From the NCBI RefSeq assembly GCF_003285015.1, contig NZ_QMFB01000014.1:1-64000 (forward strand): DNA of 64,000 nt, written 5' to 3'. Made by a program: the position numbers and the translations under genes. The stretch's first letter is position 1; each line of letters opens with the position of its first letter. The notes under the pieces are model-generated. The model was not told the origin of the DNA and made no database searches. It worked only from the letters and a program-made list of their open reading frames with translations. The DNA comes from Paenibacillus contaminans. GTDB lineage: Bacteria; Bacillota; Bacilli; Paenibacillales; NBRC-103111. This document shows, piece by piece, positions 55,030-62,989 of this stretch.

Positions 55030-55203
55030 ATGACGGAATCCAAACGTATCGATTGTATGAAATGCCGGTATTATTATGTGACCTGGGACAAAAGCTTCCC
55101 GCGCGGCTGCAAGTTTTTCAACTTTAAGAGCGCGCAAATGCCGGCGATTGTCGTTCGACAGTCGTCGGGAACCCCTTGTTTGAAGTTCGAGCCCAAAGGC
55201 TGA
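55030..55203 (+). CDS. small cysteine-containing protein of unknown function
   Basis: A 57-residue protein beginning MTESKRIDCMKC with YYYVTWDKSFPRGCKFF in the middle and PCLKFEP at the end. Four cysteines (C9, C12, C27, C50) are arranged like a small metal site. I do not know a named family; similar short proteins are described in uracil-DNA-glycosylase-free contexts only as conserved hypothetical. The start ATG 55030 has a weak ribosome site, and it follows the TPR gene closely. Confidence 0.62.
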   Translation: MTESKRIDCMKCRYYYVTWDKSFPRGCKFFNFKSAQMPAIVVRQSSGTPCLKFEPKG

Positions 55204-55301
55204 CAGGGAGCAGGTATGCTGCGAAAGAACGGACTGCCGCCGGGTTGAAGCGCTTTCTTCTATATCCTAACTTAATTTCATTCAAAGGGCGGGTGTGTCG
55301 T

Positions 55302-56318
55302 TTGGCATACGATTTGGGAAATGAAATGCCGGAGCTTCTGACGGAGGCGGGCGATTCTTCGGATATCGGGCGGGAGTGGGCCGTCAGACGGGCGGACATC
55401 CTGAATAGGCTGATGCGGATTAGCGGCGGTTTGCCGGAACGCGGGCCTGTAGCTTACGAGGTCATAAGCGAGACGACAGCCGGAAATCGGATCAAGCTTA
55501 GCCGAATCGTATACCGGTCGAGCTTCGGGGATCAAGTACCCGCCAATTTGCTTATTCCTGCGGCCGCGGAGCATGGCAAATGCCCGGCGGTCATCGCTTT
55601 GCATCAAACCGTTCCCGAAGGAAAGGAAGAGGTGTCGGGGATTGCGGGAGATAAAGAGCTGGCTTACGGGCTTGAGCTCGCGGAGCGCGGTTTCGTCGTA
55701 TTGGCGCCCGATGTGCTTACGGCAGGGGAGCGGGTTTATCCCGGCAAGCAGCCGTTTCAGACCGCTCCGTTCCAAGACGCTTTTCCGGAATGGTCCATGA
55801 TCGGCAAAATGATGACCGATCACCTGCACGGCGTCGACTTGTTATGCAGCCTTGACATCGTGGACGGCTCCCGTATCGGCGCAATCGGGCATTCGCTCGG
55901 CGGCTACAACTCCTTCTTCCTGTCCGCGGTCGATGAACGCGTAAGAGCGATTGTCGTCAGCTGCGGGTTAAGCACGTTTGCGGGCGATCCGCTTCCGTCC
56001 CGCTGGGCGCTGCGGAAGGAATGGTTTACCCATTTCCCGGCGCTGGATCTCACGCAAGGGAGAATTCCGTTCGAGTTCAACGAAATACTTGCGTTGACGT
56101 TTCCGCGTCCGGCGTTTATCTGGTATACACAGAACGATGCGATTTTCCCGCACTGGGAGGCGATCGGCAGGGCGGTCAAATCGGTTGCGGACTTGTATGG
56201 CGCAGCCGGGCATGGGGACCGGTTCACCGGGCTGATGGGCGGCGGAAAGCATGAATTCCCGCGAATGATCAGGGAACTCGCTTATGGCTGGCTGGAACAA
56301 CAATTAAACGTGAAGTAA
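55302..56318 (+). CDS. dienelactone-hydrolase-like alpha/beta hydrolase
   Basis: About 338 residues. The nucleophile elbow is GHSLGGY, the acid residue is D in YTQNDAIFPHW, and the His is in GGGKHEFP near the C terminus. Sequence order and length fit the acetyl xylan esterase / DLH-type hydrolases. The start is uncertain: TTG 55302 has AAAGGG 12 bases upstream; GTG 55293 has it too close; the frame opens at 55176 within the previous gene. It is cytoplasmic (no signal). A strong bidirectional terminator follows. Substrate unknown. Confidence 0.8.
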   Translation: MAYDLGNEMPELLTEAGDSSDIGREWAVRRADILNRLMRISGGLPERGPVAYEVISETTAGNRIKLSRIVYRSSFGDQVPANLLIPAAAEHGKCPAVIALHQTVPEGKEEVSGIAGDKELAYGLELAERGFVVLAPDVLTAGERVYPGKQPFQTAPFQDAFPEWSMIGKMMTDHLHGVDLLCSLDIVDGSRIGAIGHSLGGYNSFFLSAVDERVRAIVVSCGLSTFAGDPLPSRWALRKEWFTHFPALDLTQGRIPFEFNEILALTFPRPAFIWYTQNDAIFPHWEAIGRAVKSVADLYGAAGHGDRFTGLMGGGKHEFPRMIRELAYGWLEQQLNVK

Positions 56319-56322
56319 TATA

Positions 56323-56372
56323 AAAGTCCCCCGCAGGACAGCGGCTGCCGCCGCAATGCTGTGGGGGACTTT
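56323..56372. terminator. bidirectional terminator
   Basis: AAAGTCCCCC (56323-56332) pairs perfectly with GGGGGACTTT (56363-56372), enclosing a GCGGCTGCCGCCGC inner stem; serves the convergent hydrolase and thiO genes. Confidence 0.88.
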
Positions 56373-56379
56373 CTATTCT

Positions 56380-57489
56380 CTACGCTTGTGCAGCGTGAAC
56401 CCGTTCTGGCGTATACGGGGCAAGATCCGTAGAAGGCGTCTCGCCGGATGCAAGCTGACCGATCAGCTTAGCCGTAACCGGCGCTAGCAGAATGCCGTTG
56501 CGGTAGTGGCCCGTGGCGACGATCAGCCCGGGAGCGCCTGCTACGCCGCCAATATACGGCAAACCGTCCGGCGTTCCGGGACGCAAGCCGGCCCACGTCT
56601 TAAGGAACGCCGCTTCTTTGACGCACGGCAGCAGGGCTTCGGCTTTGGCGTAAACGGCGGCGATTCCGGCAGCGGTCGGCTGCTTGTCGAAGCCGACCTC
56701 GAGCTGCGTGGCGCCGATCGTAAGCGTACCGTCCTGCCGCGGAATGATGTAGCAGCCCTGGGTAAACGCGGTTTTACGTATCGGCAGCGAGGCGGGGCGT
56801 ACGGCAAAGCACTGCCCTTTGACCGGGAAGAGCGGCAGCTTCAGCCCCGCTCCCTCGAGCAATTCGCCGCCCCAGGCACCAGCCGTAACGATGACCCGAT
56901 CGGCGTAAAGCGGCCCCTGCGGGCAACGAACGCCGCACACGCGGCCGTTCTCGCGGATGACGCCAAGCGCCGGCATCCAAGGCATGACGCGGCATCCGGA
57001 TAGCTGCAGCGCGGCTTGAAGCGATCGAGCGAGATGAAGCGGATGGATTTGATGGTCGCTCTCAAAATAAAGGCCGCCGCGCACGTTCGGCGATAAAGCA
57101 GGCTCCAGCGCGCGGATTTCGTCGGCCGACAGCCAGGAGCAGCCGATCCACGGCAGCCTGCCGCGCAGCTCCAACTCGTCGTCCTCGGTTAAAGCCGCCC
57201 GAACGATCCCTTCCGGCGTATATTGCGGCGAGATGCCGGTAAGCTCGTACAGTTCCTCCGTCCAAGGACGGTACATGCGCTGGCTTTCTTTGCACAGCTC
57301 GTAGAACGGGCCGTCATGATGGATTTCCACATGTGCGCCGAGCATGCCGGCTGCGGCGGTGGAAGCTTCCTCGTTCAGGCCGCCTTTGTCGAGCAGCGTG
57401 ACGGCAAATCCCCGTTTAGTCAATTCATAAGCGATGGAACAACCGATGATTCCGCCGCCGACGACGATGGCCGATTCGCGAACCGTCAT
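56380..57489 (-). CDS. thiO: glycine oxidase ThiO
   Basis: A 369-residue FAD-dependent oxidase that makes iminoglycine for thiazole synthesis. The dinucleotide motif is VVGGGIIGCSIAYEL (9-23), and family segments EEASTAAAGMLGA, FPVKGQCFAV and TWAGLRPGTPDGLPYIG are present. It is 109 bases downstream of tenI on the same strand. thiS and thiG are not in this window, so the thiazole branch is only partly represented. Confidence 0.92.
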   Translation of the reverse strand: MTVRESAIVVGGGIIGCSIAYELTKRGFAVTLLDKGGLNEEASTAAAGMLGAHVEIHHDGPFYELCKESQRMYRPWTEELYELTGISPQYTPEGIVRAALTEDDELELRGRLPWIGCSWLSADEIRALEPALSPNVRGGLYFESDHQIHPLHLARSLQAALQLSGCRVMPWMPALGVIRENGRVCGVRCPQGPLYADRVIVTAGAWGGELLEGAGLKLPLFPVKGQCFAVRPASLPIRKTAFTQGCYIIPRQDGTLTIGATQLEVGFDKQPTAAGIAAVYAKAEALLPCVKEAAFLKTWAGLRPGTPDGLPYIGGVAGAPGLIVATGHYRNGILLAPVTAKLIGQLASGETPSTDLAPYTPERVHAAQA

Positions 57490-57598
57490 CGAAATCCCTC
57501 CTCAAATTATCCGGAAAATGTATGTGACACTTGTCTTAACGTATTGGTGAAAACATGCCGGACCGGCTCGGCCGTTCGCCGGCGCCGCTCGATGGCCG

Positions 57599-58246
57599 TC
57601 ATTCATTGCCGTGAAACGCGATTCTCGGCGTATGGCGGCTGCCGTCCAGCCGCTCGCGGTATCGCATTGCCTGCTTGGCCGGATCCCCGTGCCCTAAAAT
57701 GCCCGACATGACGGCGATGCCCGCGCAGCCGGAGGAAAGCACTTCCTCCACATTGCCGGGTTCGATGCCGCCGATGGCGATTACCGGTACCCGGGCGGCT
57801 TCCACGACTGCGGCGAGCGCCTCGATGCCGCGGGGCTCGACTCCTGCCTTCGAGCCGGTAGCAAATATATGCCCGTACAATATATAGTCGACGCCTTCGT
57901 TATGCGCCCGGGCGGCTTCCTCCAAGCTATGAACGGATAAGCCGATCAGCGTCGATGCCGGCAAAATCGCTCTTGCCAGCCGCGGGGGCAGGCTCGTATA
58001 GCCGAGCTGAACGCCGGGGGCGCCCGCTGCGGCTGCGGCATCAAGCCGGTCGTTCACAAAGATGTGCGTTTTCGGAAGCGTGCTGCGGAGCGCCGTATAC
58101 CACTCGAATATTTCTTTGGCGCTGCGCGATTTCTCGCGAATATGGATAGTATCGATCACGTCCGGCGGACATGACGCCAGCTTGGATACAACCTGATCGA
58201 GCGGCTGCTTCCCCGTCGTGACCAGATGCATAACGTGCTTCGGCAT
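57599..58246 (-). CDS. tenI: TenI/ThiE-family thiazole tautomerase or thiamine phosphate synthase-like protein
   Basis: A 215-residue TIM-barrel protein of the ThiE/TenI family. IHIREKSRS, FVNDRLDAA, GVQLGYTSLP, and the phosphate-binding IAIGGIEPGNVEEVLSSG are visible. REKSRS rather than the ThiE Q..K pattern points to TenI (thiazole tautomerase). It is upstream of thiO and diverges from thiD. Confidence 0.87.
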   Translation of the reverse strand: MPKHVMHLVTTGKQPLDQVVSKLASCPPDVIDTIHIREKSRSAKEIFEWYTALRSTLPKTHIFVNDRLDAAAAAGAPGVQLGYTSLPPRLARAILPASTLIGLSVHSLEEAARAHNEGVDYILYGHIFATGSKAGVEPRGIEALAAVVEAARVPVIAIGGIEPGNVEEVLSSGCAGIAVMSGILGHGDPAKQAMRYRERLDGSRHTPRIAFHGNE

Positions 58247-58355
58247 TGCAAAAGCCTCCTTATCGTCAGTAGAAGGAGTATTCTCAAGCTTTACTATAGC
58301 AAGGCACGCGTTCCGCCGTCAAAAGAAAAGGTTGTGAACGTTCCTCCCGCTTCAC

Positions 58356-58384
58356 TTGACGCTCGACTTGCGGACGGATACACT
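58356..58384 (+). promoter_or_regulatory. sigma-A type promoter upstream of thiD
   Basis: TTGACG (58356-58361), 17-base spacer, TACACT (58379-58384), giving a leader of about 55 bases. No TPP riboswitch is visible. Confidence 0.65.
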
Positions 58385-58445
58385 GAAAATGATAGGTTGC
58401 GCGAATAGTGACAATAGGGTCCATTTTGATAAGGAGGCTGTGCAA

Positions 58446-59270
58446 ATGGCTACGATTCCAAGAGCGCTGACGATTGCCGGCTCCGACAGCGGCGGCGGCG
58501 CCGGCATACAGGCCGATCTGAAAACGTTCCAGATGCTCGAAGTGTACGGCATGTCCGCAATTACCGCCATTACGGCGCAAAATACGCTAGGCGTTCACGG
58601 TATTTACGATATCCCGCTGGAAGGAATCGAGAAGCAGATCGATGCCGTCATTACCGATATCGGCGTCGATGCGGCCAAAACCGGCATGCTCTCGCAGCCG
58701 GCCGTTATCGAGCTTGTCGCCTCCAAGGTAAAGCAGCACCGCTTGCCGAACCTTGTGATCGACCCGGTGATGGTTGCCAAGGGCGGCGCCGCGCTGCTGG
58801 TCGACGATGCGAAGGACGCGCTGCGCAAGCTGCTTTTGCCTCTTGCTGCGGTGGTTACGCCGAATGTGCCGGAGGCCGAGGTGCTTACCGGACAGGCGAT
58901 CGCGACAATGGCCGATATGGAGCGGGCGGCACGTAAAATCGTCGATGAATACGGAGCAGGCGCCGCGGTAGTTAAAGGCGGGCATATGGACGGCGAGCCG
59001 ACCGACGTGCTGTATGACGGGAAAGAGCTCTATTACTTTACGGCGCCGCGCCATGTTACACGGCATACGCACGGCACGGGCTGTACATTCTCCGCAGCGA
59101 TTGCGGCGCAGCTTGCCAAGGGCATGTCCCTTCAGGATGCCGTACAAACGGCCAAACGGTTTATTTCCTTGGCGATTAGCGAAGAGCTTGGTCTCGGCGG
59201 CGGACACGGTCCGACCAATCATTGGGCTTATTGGAGAAGCGGAGAGGCGAGCAGCCTTACCTGCGATTGA
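58446..59270 (+). CDS. thiD: hydroxymethylpyrimidine (phosphate) kinase
   Basis: A 274-residue ribokinase-fold enzyme that phosphorylates HMP and HMP-P in thiamine synthesis. AGSDSGGGAGIQADLKTF is at residues 10-27, TPNVPEAEVLTG in the middle, and the anion hole GTGCTFSAAIA near 216. AAGGAGG at 58431-58437 is eight bases from ATG 58446; the frame opens earlier at 58356, inside the promoter. It diverges from tenI-thiO. Confidence 0.94.
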   Translation: MATIPRALTIAGSDSGGGAGIQADLKTFQMLEVYGMSAITAITAQNTLGVHGIYDIPLEGIEKQIDAVITDIGVDAAKTGMLSQPAVIELVASKVKQHRLPNLVIDPVMVAKGGAALLVDDAKDALRKLLLPLAAVVTPNVPEAEVLTGQAIATMADMERAARKIVDEYGAGAAVVKGGHMDGEPTDVLYDGKELYYFTAPRHVTRHTHGTGCTFSAAIAAQLAKGMSLQDAVQTAKRFISLAISEELGLGGGHGPTNHWAYWRSGEASSLTCD

Positions 59271-59339
59271 TTTCTTTTATGATTGGAAGAATGAGTGGAG
59301 CGGAACGTATTCAGGGAATCATTTAGGAGGAACCGTATC

Positions 59340-59480
59340 ATGAGTTTGGGATATTTGCCGCTTAAAACGGATATTGCGATGGAATACCCGATGCAGGCCG
59401 TCACGCTTGTCGTCGTTATGGCTATTACATTCGCAGCCGTTGTCATTTGGGCCAAATACAAAAAACGGAAAAGAAGGTAA
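59340..59480 (+). CDS. small single-pass membrane protein
   Basis: A 46-residue protein with one hydrophobic helix (about 19-37, TLVVVMAITFAAVVIW) and a basic tail KYKKRKRR. TAGGAGGA (59324-59331) strongly supports the start. It lies between thiD and the DUF86 gene, ten bases before the latter. I do not recognise a family. Confidence 0.72.
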   Translation: MSLGYLPLKTDIAMEYPMQAVTLVVVMAITFAAVVIWAKYKKRKRR

Positions 59481-59489
59481 AACGCCGCC

Positions 59490-59915
59490 ATGTATTATGT
59501 CGATCAGCAACAAATTGAGCAGAGGCTGAATTTCATCTCTTCGGTCATTGAAGCCTGCGAGCAGCTTCCGGCTGCATGGGAAGACGATCGTTTGCTTGTC
59601 CGGTTCGCACAGGAGCGCGCGCTGCATCTGGCGATCGAAACGGTCACGGATATCGGCAGCTTGATGATAGACGGGTTTATTATGCGGGAGGCAAGCAGCT
59701 ACGAGGATATTATCGATATTCTTGCCCAGGAGCAAGTGTTCGGCGGGGAGACTGCTGCAACCTTGAAGGAGCTCGTTAAGCTGCGCCGGCCGCTCGTGCA
59801 GGATTACGTTTCCTTCGAGCGCAGCGAATTGAATCCGCTCGTCCGGCAGCTGCCCGGAGTGTTGCACAAGTTTACCGAGGATGTTCGCGCTTTTATTCAA
59901 AAAGAGCTGCTATAG
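59490..59915 (+). CDS. DUF86/HepT-like (YutE-type) HEPN protein
   Basis: A 141-residue all-helical HEPN-fold protein resembling B. subtilis YutE. MIDGFIMREASSYEDIIDIL near residues 55-74 is highly characteristic. The HepT RNase motif RX4-6H is changed: RRPLVQDY has Gln where His would be, so RNase activity is unlikely; as far as I recall, YutE relatives share this change. No antitoxin nucleotidyltransferase is adjacent. Confidence 0.82.
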   Translation: MYYVDQQQIEQRLNFISSVIEACEQLPAAWEDDRLLVRFAQERALHLAIETVTDIGSLMIDGFIMREASSYEDIIDILAQEQVFGGETAATLKELVKLRRPLVQDYVSFERSELNPLVRQLPGVLHKFTEDVRAFIQKELL

Positions 59916-59932
59916 CTCGAGCTTGACCTGAA

Positions 59933-59970
59933 AAGCTTGATTCGCTTGCCATAGCGATCAGGCTTTTTTT
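59933..59970 (+). terminator. terminator after the DUF86 gene
   Basis: AAGCTTGATTCGC pairs with GCGATCAGGCTT, followed by seven or eight T. Confidence 0.85.
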
Positions 59971-59987
59971 CTCGGCGAAACATTTCA

Positions 59988-60016
59988 TTGACAATGATAA
60001 TGATAACTATTATCAT
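59988..60016 (+). promoter_or_regulatory. sigma-A promoter overlapped by a Fur box
   Basis: TTGACA (59988-59993), 17-base spacer and TATCAT (60011-60016). The spacer and -10 are covered by GATAATGATAACTATTATC (59996-60014), which matches the 19-bp Fur box consensus at 17 positions. Fur with iron should therefore block this promoter. Confidence 0.85.
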
Positions 60017-60055
60017 CAAAGTTGTCGAATATGCGAGCCGGGAGTGACGGAAGCG

Positions 60056-60280
60056 ATGAAAAAAATCAAATACTGCTGCAGGAATTTGAAAAACGGTGCA
60101 AAACCGGTTTATAAATCGCTGAAAGCCGAGTTTCCCGAAATCAAGCATAAGAAACGGGATTGCCTTGGCTGCTGCAGGCTTTGCTCGAAGCAATGCGTCG
60201 TTATGGTCGGCAAGAAAGAGACGCTTTGCGCCGCTACCCCCGAACTGTTATACAAACAGCTGAAGGAGCTAATCGGCTGA
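60056..60280 (+). CDS. DUF1450-like Cys-rich protein under Fur control
   Basis: A 74-residue protein of the DUF1450/YuzB type. It has an N-terminal CC (IKYCCRNL) and a cluster DCLGCCRLCSKQC at about 38-50, followed by TPELLYKQLKELI as in the family. Six or more cysteines suggest iron-sulfur or other metal binding. The ATG at 60056 is chosen over the GTG at 60044. The Fur-box promoter 40 bases upstream implies expression under iron limitation. Function in the family is unknown. Confidence 0.8.
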   Translation: MKKIKYCCRNLKNGAKPVYKSLKAEFPEIKHKKRDCLGCCRLCSKQCVVMVGKKETLCAATPELLYKQLKELIG

Positions 60281-60460
60281 CGATTGGCAGGAAAATCGCA
60301 AGGCGATGCCGGACGGGATCGTCTTTTTTGTTTAAACGTCATGGTTCATTCGATCGAAATATGAGATTTGTTCCGTCCTTGGGTTGAATTTCCCGTCGCA
60401 TAACTGGTAATCTTATACTTGAGGACAACGAATCGATCATAGAGTAGAAAGGTTGTGGCA

Positions 60461-60970
60461 ATGATGTTGAAAGAACCGCTGACTTCGTCTTTGAACGAGC
60501 AAATGAATTTCGAGTTTTATTCCGCCCACGTGTATATGGCCATAGCCGGGTACTGCTCCGCAGAAAGCTTGGACGGCTTCGCCAACTTCTTCATCGTACA
60601 AGCGGAGGAAGAACGGTTTCATGCGATGAAAATATACAAGTATTTGAACGACCGCGGAAAACGGGTGGAGTTTACCGGCTTCGACGCTCCGAACAATTCT
60701 TATAACTCGGTGCTTGAGGCATTCGAGCACGCGTACGAGCACGAGCAGGAAGTAACGAGACGCATTTACCATCTCTCCGATTTGGCTATGAACGATCGCG
60801 AGCATGCGACGATCCAGTTTCTGAAATGGTTCATCGACGAGCAGGTTGAAGAGGAAGCGATGTTCGACAGCATTATCAATAAGCTGAAGCGGATCGATAA
60901 GGACAGCAACGCCTTTTTCATGCTGGATACGGAATTTTCCCAGCGGACGTTTACAGCGCCAACCGAATAA
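60461..60970 (+). CDS. ftnA: ferritin (non-heme)
   Basis: A 169-residue bacterial ferritin that stores iron. Ferroxidase ligands correspond to E18, E51, H54, E95, Q128 and E131, matching E. coli FtnA E17, E50, H53, E94, Q127 and E130 with a shift of one. GAAAGG at 60447-60452 is eight bases from ATG 60461 (frame opens at GTG 60455). It lies 180 bases after the Fur-controlled DUF1450 gene; it has its own upstream region and is not clearly in the same operon. Confidence 0.93.
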   Translation: MMLKEPLTSSLNEQMNFEFYSAHVYMAIAGYCSAESLDGFANFFIVQAEEERFHAMKIYKYLNDRGKRVEFTGFDAPNNSYNSVLEAFEHAYEHEQEVTRRIYHLSDLAMNDREHATIQFLKWFIDEQVEEEAMFDSIINKLKRIDKDSNAFFMLDTEFSQRTFTAPTE

Positions 60971-60990
60971 AACGAGCGAATCAAGGATTG

Positions 60991-61020
60991 GCCGCCTGCA
61001 TCGTGCAGAGCGGCTTTTTT
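60991..61020 (+). terminator. terminator after ferritin
   Basis: GCCGCCTGCA pairs with TGCAGAGCGGC, with a T run of six. Confidence 0.85.
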
Positions 61021-61446
61021 GAAATTTATATGTTTCACAATGATATTTCATCGGTAAACGCGTCTGTCCTTAAGCGTATGCTTACGAAGTCGCTTTCTTC
61101 GAAAGCGTTTAGGACGGCGAAGCCGTTTATCCTTGATTTGTCAGAAAAATATATCGTGGAAATGGCTCTAAATCTCGGTAAACGCCAGCGTCAAAGACAC
61201 CGGCAGGCGGTTATCCTTGTGTCGATGCGCCTATTTTCCATACTTAGTTGTTTCTTAATTTACTTATTACCGCAAATACGCTACAATGTCGTTACAACTG
61301 GTACTTTTGGCGTAGACTTGCCTGAGGGAAACGGTAGGACGGTTTCCTGCGGATATTGGCTGATTGAAGGATGCAGCTTTTTTGGCGAAAAGCTCGTTTA
61401 CGCTTACGATGCAGCTTTTTTGCGGAAAGCTTAGAGGTGAGAACAG
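61021..61446. other. intergenic region with small repeats
   Basis: About 425 bases with no supported gene (a plus frame at 60988-61434 covers the terminator and shows no family). A 25-bp direct repeat, GATGCAGCTTTTTTG plus a CGAAAAGCT-like end, lies at 61370 and 61408, period 38; each copy can fold as AGCTTTT/AAAAGCT hairpin. CGCTTTCTTCGAAAGCG at about 61092-61108 is another hairpin. The promoter of the regulator at 61447 should lie here. Confidence 0.5.
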
Positions 61447-62094
61447 ATGAACAATGACCACGAATCTTCGACACGTAAAGTGTTGCTTAACATGATGAAA
61501 ACAAGGGGAGCGCTCAGTGTCGGCGAAATGGCGAAGGAGCTGCGTATAACGGAAATGGCGGTTCGCCGTCATTTAAATACGCTGGAGCGGGACGGTCTGA
61601 TCGAGACGAAGCTGAGCAGACAGGCGATGGGACGGCCGACCCACTTATACTCGCTAACGATGCTTGCAGACGACCTTTTTCCTAAAAACTACCACCATCT
61701 GACGCTCGATTTATTGGGAGAGCTTGAAGCCGAGGAAGGCTCCGATATGATCGGACGTTTATTCGAACGGCGCAAGGAGAAGCTTTTTGCCAAATACGGC
61801 GAGCGAATGGAGGGCAAGGCGCTCCCGGAACGCGTTACGGAATTGGCGGACATCCAGAATAAGAACGGATATATGGTACAGCTGGAGCGTCAGGACGAAG
61901 GAGAATTTGTGCTGACGGAATATAATTGTCCGATCGCCCAGGTAGCCGGGCAGTATAATGAGGCATGCCAGTGCGAGCTGACGTTGTTCGAGAAGCTGCT
62001 TGACGCCGATGTCGAGCGGACGGAATGCTTGACCAAAGGCGGAGCCAAATGCACCTATGTGATCCGTAAAGCGAATCAAAAAACGTCGCCGTAA
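61447..62094 (+). CDS. SufR-like HTH regulator with a cysteine-rich sensor domain
   Basis: A 215-residue regulator with an N-terminal winged helix (VGEMAKELRITEMAVRRHL, near 25-43) and a C-terminal domain with cysteines C161 (YNCPIAQ), C174 and C176 (ACQCEL), C194 and C202 (GGAKCTY). The cysteine pattern is that of SufR-type Fe-S-binding repressors. AGAGGTGAGA precedes the ATG. Close to ferritin and a Fur-regulated gene, it probably senses iron or Fe-S status. Targets unknown. Confidence 0.85.
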   Translation: MNNDHESSTRKVLLNMMKTRGALSVGEMAKELRITEMAVRRHLNTLERDGLIETKLSRQAMGRPTHLYSLTMLADDLFPKNYHHLTLDLLGELEAEEGSDMIGRLFERRKEKLFAKYGERMEGKALPERVTELADIQNKNGYMVQLERQDEGEFVLTEYNCPIAQVAGQYNEACQCELTLFEKLLDADVERTECLTKGGAKCTYVIRKANQKTSP

Positions 62095-62107
62095 GCGGCC
62101 TTACCTA

Positions 62108-62135
62108 AACACCCCCGACCGGGGGTGTTTTTTGT
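62108..62135 (+). terminator. terminator after the SufR-like gene
   Basis: AACACCCCC, loop GACC, GGGGGTGTT, then T run; perfect 9-bp stem. Confidence 0.92.
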
Positions 62136-62192
62136 AAAGTCTCAGAATGACGGCGTCTAGTGTTAAAAGCGTAATAGTATAAAACGGACTCA

Positions 62193-62201
62193 TGGTATAC
62201 T
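62193..62201 (+). promoter_or_regulatory. extended -10 promoter before the HEAT gene
   Basis: TGGTATACT (TGN plus TATACT at 62196-62201) is an extended -10 without a good -35, about 40 bases before the start codon. Confidence 0.5.
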
Positions 62202-62239
62202 GTTGCTAACGATCAATTCAATGACGGAGGAATTATTCC

Positions 62240-62869
62240 ATGAGCATACTGAACAGGCTATCGTCCCAAACAGGGGACCGCACGGAGCAATCGAATCGCG
62301 AGGCGGCTGCTGAATGCGTGCATAATCCGGAGCTGCTGAAAGAAATAGCCGGTGCACTGACCGGGAAAAATACCGCTCTTGTCGGCGATTGCGCCGAGGT
62401 CATGACGATGACGGCGGAGAAACGTCCCGAGTCGGTTTCCCCGCATATCGACGCTCTTGTGCCGCTATTGGCTCATAAGACGACGAGAGTCAGATGGGAG
62501 GCAACGCATGCGATCGCATACGTCGCTCGGTTCGTTCCCGAACAAATGAAAGCGCTGCTCCCTCGATTGGCGGAAATGATTCGCAAAGACACAAGCACGA
62601 TCGTTCGCGATTATTCGATTGACGCGGTAGGGAATGCTTCAAGCATTGGCGAAGCTTATGCCGAAATCGCGTTTCCGATTCTTAAGGAAGCGTTAACTGC
62701 CTGGGACGGCAAGCATGCAGGACGCGTGCTGGCAGGGCTCGTTCAAGTGGTGAAAAGCAAACCGGCGCTCTCGCTTGAAGTCTTGCAGATCGGCACGGAA
62801 TACGCGGATCATGCGAAGCCGGTCGTGCGGAAGGCGGCCAAAAAGCTTGTGGAAGAAGCGAAGCGATAG
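62240..62869 (+). CDS. HEAT-repeat protein
   Basis: A 209-residue all-helical protein with HEAT-type repeats (e.g. PHIDALVPLLAHKTTRVRWEATHAIAYVA and a following unit with KALLPRLAEMI). No catalytic or membrane segment. GGAGGA precedes ATG 62240. HEAT proteins bind partners; no specific role can be given. Confidence 0.82.
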   Translation: MSILNRLSSQTGDRTEQSNREAAAECVHNPELLKEIAGALTGKNTALVGDCAEVMTMTAEKRPESVSPHIDALVPLLAHKTTRVRWEATHAIAYVARFVPEQMKALLPRLAEMIRKDTSTIVRDYSIDAVGNASSIGEAYAEIAFPILKEALTAWDGKHAGRVLAGLVQVVKSKPALSLEVLQIGTEYADHAKPVVRKAAKKLVEEAKR

Positions 62870-62989
62870 ATGGTTTGACGATATCGGCTTCATGTGATAG
62901 AATTTTCTGACATTTTATTGCTCCCGCATTCGAGCGTTTCTAGGCAATCGCTCTCTTCATAGATCATCCTAAAAAAGGAAGGTGATCAT

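Noticed and set aside
58247..58445. TPP riboswitch for thiD
   Set aside because: No CTGAGA-type THI-box core or paired helices are visible in the interval.
59490..59915. HepT-MNT toxin-antitoxin pair
   Set aside because: The catalytic His of the HEPN motif is Gln and no nucleotidyltransferase gene is adjacent.
60988..61434. Plus-strand 148-codon frame after ferritin
   Set aside because: It runs through a clear terminator and small repeats and has no recognisable family.
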